This document shows, one piece after another, positions 56,475 through 64,000 of a stretch of 64,000 nucleotides of DNA; position 1 is the stretch's first letter; every line of letters begins with the position of its first letter. Source of the DNA: Eulemur rufifrons. Lineage: Eukaryota > Chordata > Mammalia > Primates > Lemuridae. The stretch spans positions 50,736,001 through 50,800,000 of the forward strand of contig NC_091010.1 of the NCBI RefSeq assembly GCF_041146395.1, in the 5' to 3' direction. Made by a program: the position numbers and the translations under genes. The notes under the pieces were generated by a model. It saw only the letters and a program-made list of their open reading frames with translations, was not told where the DNA came from and made no database searches.

Positions 56475-56660
56475 CAGTGGTTTTCAACCAGGGGTAAGTT
56501 TGCCTTCCAGGGGACATTCAGGAATGTCTGAAGACATTTGTCACAACTAGGGGGAGAGTGCTACTGGCATCTAGTGGTTAGAGGCCAGGGATGCTGCTCC
56601 ACATCCCGAATGCGCAGGGCAGCCCCACAGCACAGAGTTACGGCCCCAAATGTCAGGACC
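56475..56660. repeat. hAT-type MITE, truncated at one end
   Basis: 'cagtggttttcaaccagggg', 'aggggacattcaggaatgtc', 'ctactggcatctagtggtta' and 'ggccagggatgctgctcc'. A second copy of this family is at 62891-63125. Confidence 0.8.
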
Positions 56661-56861
56661 GCCGCTGCTGCTGCACTCTGCCCGTCTGATTTTGTGTGCG
56701 TGGGTGTGGGGGGTGTATTTGAAAGAGATGAGGGTTCAGTGTGACTGCGCTGAGGGTGCTGATAACATTTTGGGGTGGATTAGGCTCCTGTTTTATAAAC
56801 TTGCCCAAGCATTTGAATTTAAAGTATTTCATTTTGAGTGGAGTGAGCCGATGTCTCATCG
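56661..56861. other. Unique DNA
   Basis: Nothing recognised. Confidence 0.4.
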
Positions 56862-57198
56862 GTAGAGAGTAGAATGGTGGTTACCAGAGGCTGGGAAGGG
56901 GCGGCGGGAGGGAGGGATGAAGAGAACTCGGTTAATGGGTACAAAAATACAGTTAGAAGGAATAAGTTCTGGTATCTGATAATACAGTAGGGAGACTATT
57001 GTTAGCAGTAATTTATTGTATATATCAAAATAGCTGTTAGAGAAGAATGGGAATGTTTCTCTCAAATAGAAAAGATAAATATTTGAGGCGATGGATATCC
57101 CAGTTACCATGATTTGATCTTTACCCATCATATATGTGTATCAAAATATCACAGGTGCCCCTACAATATGTATATCTGTTATGTATCAATTAAAAATT
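56862..57198 (+). mobile_element. L1 LINE 3' end, sense
   Basis: L1MA-like end: 'agaatggtggttaccagagg', 'ggttaatgggtacaaaaata', 'taatttattgtatatatca', 'tttgaggcgatggatatccc' and 'tatgtatcaattaaaaatt'. The poly(A) tail is largely lost. Confidence 0.9.
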
Positions 57199-57285
57199 CT
57201 GGACCCTACTCCATATATATTGAATCAGAATCTCCAGGAATCTGCATTGTTCCAAAGAGGATTCTGACACTGAGCTTGTTTGCGA
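57199..57285. repeat. MER5-like MITE fragment
   Basis: 'tgaatcagaatctccaggaa' and 'ggaccctactcc' match the MER5A interior; it abuts the L1 3' end. Confidence 0.6.
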
Positions 57286-57329
57286 AATAATGGATTTAGT
57301 AGCAGTGTTGGTTGAACATTTGTTATTTG

Positions 57330-57510
57330 TCTATTCAGATGAATTTGGATTTTAATCTCAGCACTGTTATTTGTCAACCTTGTGACCTTGGGCAAGTCAC
57401 TTATTCTTTGAGCCTGTATTGTCTCATCCTCAAAGAGGGATGATCCCATCCACTTCATGGTCTGCATTGAGCACCCTGCTTGGCTCCTGGTCAGGGGTAG
57501 CTGCCTAACA
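57330..57510 (+). repeat. MIR SINE
   Basis: 'ttggattttaatctcagcac', 'gtgaccttgggcaagtcact' and 'ttgagcctgtattgtctcat' are a clear forward MIR. Confidence 0.85.
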
Positions 57511-57600
57511 GTTATCAAACACTTATATTCTGGGCACTGTACTAAGTGCTTTGATAATATCTTCCGTCCTTAGCTTCACAGCAACGCTGTTTTATAGCCT
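57511..57600 (-). repeat. MIR SINE fragment
   Basis: 'ttctgggcactgtactaagt' and 'gctttgataatatcttccg', directly tail to tail with the previous MIR. Confidence 0.7.
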
Positions 57601-57624
57601 GGGCAATGTTATAGGTGCTCTGAC

Positions 57625-58502
<878 letters not shown>

Positions 58503-59784
58503 TGCATTGGGGAGAAAATGAAAATACCCAAGAGAAAGAGGATCTTCCCCAACTGGTCCTGTGCATGCAGGGCAGCTCCATGGAGGGAGTGGGAAGGCTG
58601 CCCACTCCTGGACTATCCAGCTTGTACAGGCAGCGTGGTGTTCTGGAAAGATGACTTCTCTCTTGCCCCGTGATCACTGGCCCCTTAGATGTTGATCCTT
58701 CAGTCTGGGCTCCTGCCCTCTCCTTTCCCCGCAAGGCACAGTGGCTCCTGCTGCTGGTTGATGTTTTCCAGTAGCAGCTTTTGCCCCCTGTGACTCTGAT
58801 TAGAGGGGATGGCAAGTGAGTCCCATCTGTCTTCATGCTCCATGTCTGTCAGCCACACAAGTCTCCACCCTCCCCAGCCTCACCCCGCACTATCCCACGT
58901 CAATTGATGAGAACAGCGTAAGTGCTGAGTAACGTGGTTATTAGAAGTATGAATTATTTAAGGAGACATGTACATCATTATCCTGTCGTTCATCCGAGGG
59001 AGGCTTGACGCGCGTGTTAGCCTACGCACGCCGCTGTTTTGCTTACAGGGAGGAGAGGGAGGTGGAGGGTGGAGCAGAGAGTGGAAGCCGGTGAGGCATG
59101 ATGCAAAGAATCAAATTGGCGACATGGTAGAGGGCTGCAAAGAGTTGCCCTGAGATAGGAGGCAGATTAAAAAAAAACCAAAACAACAGAGAGTAATTTG
59201 ATAGAGTATTTTTGGCTCCAAGACTCTGTGAATTGGAAACGCAGGAGAACTAGCATGTCACACGTTCAGAGGCGTCTGTGAGCATACATATCAATATGAT
59301 CGCTAGAATTATAATAATAATAAATGTTCTCTCGTGGTGTGACTTGTGGAGGTCACCTTGGGGAAGTGAAGAGGAAGGCAGGTGGAAAGAGAGGCAGTTA
59401 ATGAACTGTAGACATTGTCCTCAGTGTCCTCACCCCTCACCCTCACGGAACCATTCCCGATCGGCCCCCTTGCCCACACCTCAGTGACACTGAGCCCACT
59501 GGGCCTGGCATCAGGAGCTGCTCTTATCTCCAAATGGACTGTTTTGTTAGATGAGTGGCCCAGTTATGGTTCTTGCCCCTGTTTGAATCTGGAGGCGCCT
59601 CTGATCCAAAAACACATCTCCCTTTTGTGAGCTACTGAGGTGGAAAGCCAGGTCTCTGGGTGGGGTGGGAAATAAGGACGATTTCTGTTAGAATAGGCTG
59701 GACTAAGGCTCTGAAACCAGTCACCTTTAGAGGGAGGCCAGGCCTAGAGTTTTTCATTGGTTGGGAATTACCTGTGTCATTTGA
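58503..59784. other. About 1.3 kb of unique DNA
   Basis: No repeat is recognised. A 124-codon minus frame (58462-58836) overlaps the Alu tail and has no domain. Confidence 0.4.
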
Positions 59785-59930
59785 CAATTGTCCAACATTT
59801 GTTTAGCGGCTGCTGGGTGATCCTCACCATTTGGGGGACCCAGAAGTGTCAGATAAGATCTCTCCTGGGGCTCTGACTGTCTTCTCAGGGGAAGACTAAT
59901 AACACACAGGTACTAGCTATGGAATGTTAT
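59785..59930 (-). repeat. L2 LINE 3' tip, diverged
   Basis: 'caacatttgtttagcggctg' and 'aagactaataacacacagg' fit a reverse L2 end loosely. Confidence 0.45.
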
Positions 59931-60164
59931 TATCATTACTGTTACCAGCACTGCCAGGAATAATATTCTTTAATATCAGAGAGTAATATTGTTATGAGAT
60001 ACAGTATATTGCATTATATCGACCACACCATTGTATTACCTTATATGGTACTAATAGATGGGAAATACTGCTGTACCAATATTGATGTGTTTCACACAGA
60101 GACTGAGTATCACTGGACATCACAGATAATAGAAAACTGTGTAGGCAGGTGTACTAGTAATATT

Positions 60165-60345
60165 GATATTTAACACCTGCAGAATGCTTCATAGCTCAGA
60201 TCTCACCTTTGCATCTCATTTGATCCTTACAACTGTCAACTGTGAGTCATCTGAAGCCCAGAGAAGTTAAGTAACTTGCTTCTGTCACACAGCTGGTAAG
60301 TGAAGGGGCTGGGGCTTGAACCAATTGTGATGCCACGGCCAGGAC
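60165..60345 (-). repeat. MIR SINE
   Basis: 'gcagaatgcttcatagctca', 'catttgatccttacaactg', 'cccagagaagttaagtaact' and 'cacacagctggtaagtgaag'. Confidence 0.8.
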
Positions 60346-60399
60346 TTGTCCCCGCTCACCACAGCTGCCTTCCCCACGGATTGTTATGTATTCATATAG

Positions 60400-60480
60400 G
60401 TGCACGTGTCACAGTGCTTTATAGCTTCAAAGTCCTTTCACATCAGTCATCCCCTTTGATTCTTACAGAGATGGAGTGGA
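60400..60480 (-). repeat. MIR SINE fragment
   Basis: 'cagtgctttatagcttcaaa' and 'cctttgattcttacagag' match the MIRc 3' half. Confidence 0.6.
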
Positions 60481-61644
60481 TGAGGCAGGGCTGGGTTTAT
60501 TCTGGGCATTCAGGGGCAACAGCTCTGTGGAGGACATGGCCTTGAGCAATCCGCTGGCTGATGTGTTAGGAGGGTGCATTGATTCCTGGAGAAAACACAC
60601 ACACACACACCAAGAAACAAAAAAAGCACACAGAACAAACAAAAAACAGTAATAGAAAGCTGCAATTGAAAAGAACATTTCCTGTGTCATTTGCTCCTCG
60701 CTAATTGCCAAATACCAGATACCCTTTCCTGCATTCCAGAATGCGACAGCATATGGTGGGCAGGCTTCATTCAGGGCCCCTATTTCCTGCTGCTCATTAG
60801 GCCCGGTTTGGGCATTGACGGTGTCCTGGTCTTTGGCATCAGGGCAGATCTTCCTGCTCTTTGGCTCTGGTCGCCTCTGGGTCTGCCCCGTTCTTCTGCC
60901 GTCATTTGCCCACGGGGGTTTCCTTCGGATAAGGGAATTGAGATGAAATTAAGATGCAGTTAAGGACTTTTACAGACACACTGATGGTTGTGTGTTGCAC
61001 GTGGAGTGGGGTGCATGTGTGCACATGCACGTGTGTGTGCCCACAAACACACAAACGTGTTTCAGCTGCTTTCCCTCCACACCCGATAATCTGGAGCAGG
61101 ATCTGTGCCATCCTTGCGTGGATCATTGTCTCACCAGTTCCAAGGCAGCATTATTATTTTAAACCTCTCTTATGATATTTCCAGTGACTGACGGGCACTG
61201 TCGTATTTCCACCTGATACACACTGAGCCCGGAGTTGTTGATTTGGCTTAGGGAGGTGCCACCTGGGGGTCTAGCCCTGCTCACCCGAGGCAAGCTGCTG
61301 TTCATCTCAGCTGGCCTGCTTCCAGCAGGAGAAGGCAGGGGGCTTGGGAAGCGGGCGGGACGGGCAGTGGTCCTCCTCTGTCTGGGCTGCGTCACTCCCT
61401 AGGGCAGGCTGCTTCAACCATCCTGTCACTGAAAACTGGACGGACACAGCAGTGCTATGAGACTCTCAGTGAGAAGAGACTGTAAGATGTCTAGTTCATT
61501 TTTCTCACCAGTGCAGTAACCGCACCTGACACATGGTCATCAGCCTGTTCTTGGATCCCTGCAGAATGAGGAGATCACTCCATTCCAAGACAACTCGTTC
61601 TGTTGCAGGACTAGACACTCTTTCTGCTCATGTTTGGTCAACGT
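60481..61644. other. Unique DNA with small simple repeats
   Basis: An (AC)8 run lies at 60595-60610, and an alternating, hairpin-forming tract lies at 61011-61040. No exon is recognised. Confidence 0.4.
61011..61040. other. 9-bp hairpin in an alternating purine-pyrimidine tract
   Basis: 'gtgcatgtg' (61011-61019) and 'cacatgcac' (61022-61030) are perfect reverse complements with a 2-base spacer. Alternating GT continues to 61040, which favours Z-DNA. Confidence 0.7.
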
Positions 61645-61805
61645 GTGGTGAGACGGGAAGGGCACTGGGCCAAGAGCTGGACGTGAGCTGGGTTCTCCTG
61701 CCTCTTACTGATAAATTATGGTGCTGCAGGAAAATCACAAATTTCTCTGGGTCTCAGTTTCTTCTGACTATAAAATGGGTAAACTGGGTTTCAAATGGTG
61801 CTCTG
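61645..61805 (+). repeat. MIR/MIR3-type SINE
   Basis: 'gctgggttctcctgcctctt', 'ctgggtctcagtttcttctg' and 'ctataaaatgggtaaactgg' follow the forward MIR. Confidence 0.7.
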
Positions 61806-62890
61806 AGAAGCTTGGAGTTTCTGGAAGGTTCCCCAGGTGTAACAAAGAAGTTTGAGGTGAGGGTTAAGTGCTGGATAGGAATCCAGCCATACTAAGTGAG
61901 AATAGTTATGATTTTGTGTTTTACATATAGAGTTTGAGTCACTGATTTTTTATAGTTAAACAAGTGTAAAAAACAAGATTTTTTAAAAGTTGTCTTAAAA
62001 GGTTCTTTCTAGTTCTACTTTTGTATGATCTTTGAGATCTGTGGAAATTATAACAGTCTCTTTGGTAGAATAATACTGTTTTTCATCCATTAAACAGAAT
62101 AATTTTAATTTCTTATATAAGATAGCCTTTCTAGTAGCCTCAACCTTCCTAAAATCATGCAGGTTTTGGATGTGAATATTACGTCACAGGCAGCCTCGGC
62201 CAGAATGGCAAGTTCAGGCAGGTCTGTTTTGGTGTCCTCTCTCCTTCCTTTCTCCCCTGTTACTCTCTCTTCGACTCCAAGTGTTTCTGCTATTTTCCAT
62301 TCTCAATAGACCCTTGGACCTGCCAGCTCTCATGGTGGGGAAATTATCTGATAACTTTACCCCTGGAGGAAGTGTTAGCTGTTGGTGATTTGGAGTTTTA
62401 ATATTCCCCAAAATATTTGGGACTTCTGAAGCCTGAAAACCTAAAATCCTTCTCAAAAAAATGAATCTCTAATGATGAAGTCTGAGGCTCTAGGATAAAT
62501 TGTGCTGCAGGAAGTTGTGTGTGTGTATGGGCCGTCTCTTCCTCGGGGTGTGTTTACCTTAGAGGTATGTTTGCAATTTTGCCTTACAGAAGTGTTTCCA
62601 GAAGTAAATCCTTCGGAATACTAATCCTAAATGCTCTGAGATAAAAGGATTCTGCAGCCACATGCCTTTGGAAAAATGCTGGGTGTTATGTTTCCTTCTT
62701 AGAGATTCACAGTGCACTCTGATCTATTTCAGGATCTGAGAAATCCATCAGGGAAGAATCCTGTTTATCTTTGTTTAATCCTGAGTTTTCCCAAACTATT
62801 TGACCACAGCATCCTATTTTCCTCTAAGTAGCAACTGTCAACATCCCCAAGTACCTGTGTTCCCCAGATCACAGTTGGGAGATTCCAGAG
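61806..62890. other. About 1.1 kb of unique DNA
   Basis: Nothing recognised; AT-rich around 61930-62110. Confidence 0.4.
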
Positions 62891-63125
62891 CCGTGGTTCT
62901 TACCTAAGGATGATTTTGCCCCTCCCTTTCCAGGAGACTTTTGGCAACATCTGGAGACATTTTTGGTGGTCACAGCTTGGTGGGATGGAAGGAAGGTGCT
63001 CCTGGCATCTAGTGAGTGAGTAAAGACCAGGGAGGCTCCTGTCCATCCTATGATACACAGGACAGTCACTCATGATGATGGATTAATTATCAAGCCCCAA
63101 ATGTCAATAGTGCCAAGGTTGAGAT
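62891..63125. repeat. hAT-type MITE, second copy of the 56.5-kb family
   Basis: 'ccgtggttcttacctaagga', 'caacatctggagacattttt', 'gctcctggcatctagtgagt', 'atcctatgatacacaggaca' and 'tagtgccaaggttgaga'. It extends past the point where the 56.5-kb copy stops. Confidence 0.8.
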
Positions 63126-64000
63126 AGGCAGGGACAAGGTCTGTTTAAATACAGGGCAAGGCCGTGCAAAATCAGTTGCTCAGGCCAGGCCTTTTAGGAT
63201 GAGGGATGTTTTCTGGACGATGCTGAAGGAGATGCTTCCAGGTGGTATTTCCCTGAACACTCACAGCAAATCCAGAGCTGAGCTCCCTCCCCTTCCCGCT
63301 CAGAGCCAGAGTTCGCATTCCCTGACTCCTGCTGGGGATGTGGGCCAGGTTGCAGGGCCCCTTCTCAGCGCAGAGCATCTGGGATCAAGGCTGACAGGGC
63401 TCCTCACCTCGTTCCTGTCCTCCCTTCCCGGAATTGAGAGGCTCAGTACCATTATAGGAGGAGCCTGTTTTCCCAGCTTGCAGATTGTGCTTTATTTATT
63501 TCTTTAATCTTGCCCCAAGCCTCTTTCCTTTTTCTTGGGGTGTCAGGGCTTTGGTGCTCATTCTAGAGATGATGTTGACTTGGTGGAAAAAAGTGTGCTT
63601 GCTGTCAAGTACAGGAGTATTTCTGGGATAGAGATTCTTTAAGTCTCCGTGATTTATCTGTTTCCGTAAAGCAGAGCAATGATGCTTGTTAGTCAGCAGA
63701 ATCCCACCTGCAGCCTCCCCACTTAGTCCCGCCCATTCCAAGAAGGGCAGTGGGGATGGTTATGGCTCTCAGGTGTTCTGATTCTCTTAGTGAACATGAA
63801 GTTCTTTGGGGCCATGGGTCCCTTTGAGGATCTGGCGAAAGCAGTGGAACTTGTTGCAGAAAAATGCATACGGATGGATGCATGCACACAGTTTTCTACG
63901 TGATTCTAGGTAGTTCATGGACCTGTGGTGTTAGTCAACTCAGAATTTGACATGAGTAGTTTACAGAACTCTCTGTGGAGGCTGTGATTGCTCTTATGGC
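63126..64000. other. Unique DNA, nothing recognised
   Basis: Overlapping open frames up to 102 codons; no domain, repeat or exon is recognised. Confidence 0.4.

Overview
This window looks like noncoding DNA from a mammalian nuclear genome. No stretch reads as a functional protein-coding gene, and I found no exon series, rRNA, tRNA, CRISPR array or bacterial-type operon. The open frames are short. The longest, 213 codons, occurs twice in GC-rich DNA and resembles no family I know.

The interspersed repeats place the organism. MIR, L2 and L3/CR1 fossils, MaLR LTRs (MLT1 types) and hAT MITEs (MER5-like and others) are typical of a placental mammal. Two Alu elements mean a primate. The Alu at about 58.17-58.49 kb has features I associate with strepsirrhine Alus ('gagcaagagtgaga' in the left arm, 'ttctagcctgg' in the right arm). 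A short L1 3'-end piece at about 30.64-30.82 kb resembles young lemur L1 3' UTRs. The best guess is a lemur, loris or galago; this is inference from memory of repeat families, not a database result.

Layout. 0-4 kb: MIR and L2 in unique DNA. 4.0-5.3 kb: decayed antisense L1 ORF2. 5.6-9.2 kb: an LTR with apparent 5-bp target duplications, an L2, a purine tract, an antisense MLT1A LTR and a complete hAT MITE. 9.4-16.7 kb: L2, L1 and L3 fossils, and a 297-bp block present twice, 1.65 kb apart. 17-20 kb: mostly unique. 20.07-21.17 kb: a broken antisense gene copy with two RING-finger segments and a B30.2/SPRY domain (RFPL/TRIM-like), the only protein-derived sequence apart from LINEs. 22.5-23.3 kb: antisense L1 5'-region sequence. 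24-31 kb: MIRs, two stacked L1 insertions at one target and a compound L1 insertion inside a MIR. 31.8-32.8 kb: an unusually long L3/CR1 remnant. 33-39.7 kb: largely unique. 39.76-40.52 kb: an MLT1C LTR split by an AluJ. 41-56 kb: a GC-richer mix of L2, MIR, MER5-like MITEs and a second hAT MITE. 56.4-58.5 kb: a dense repeat stack. 58.5-64 kb: mostly unique with a few MIR/L2 pieces.

Nothing here forms a pathway or a novel system. The notable items are structural: the double-RING pseudogene, the dispersed duplication, the repeated use of one L1 target site, a template-switch-like hairpin and a few G-rich or alternating tracts. The window is probably intergenic or inside a large intron. Repeat boundaries were judged by eye and are usually good to about 10-30 bases.
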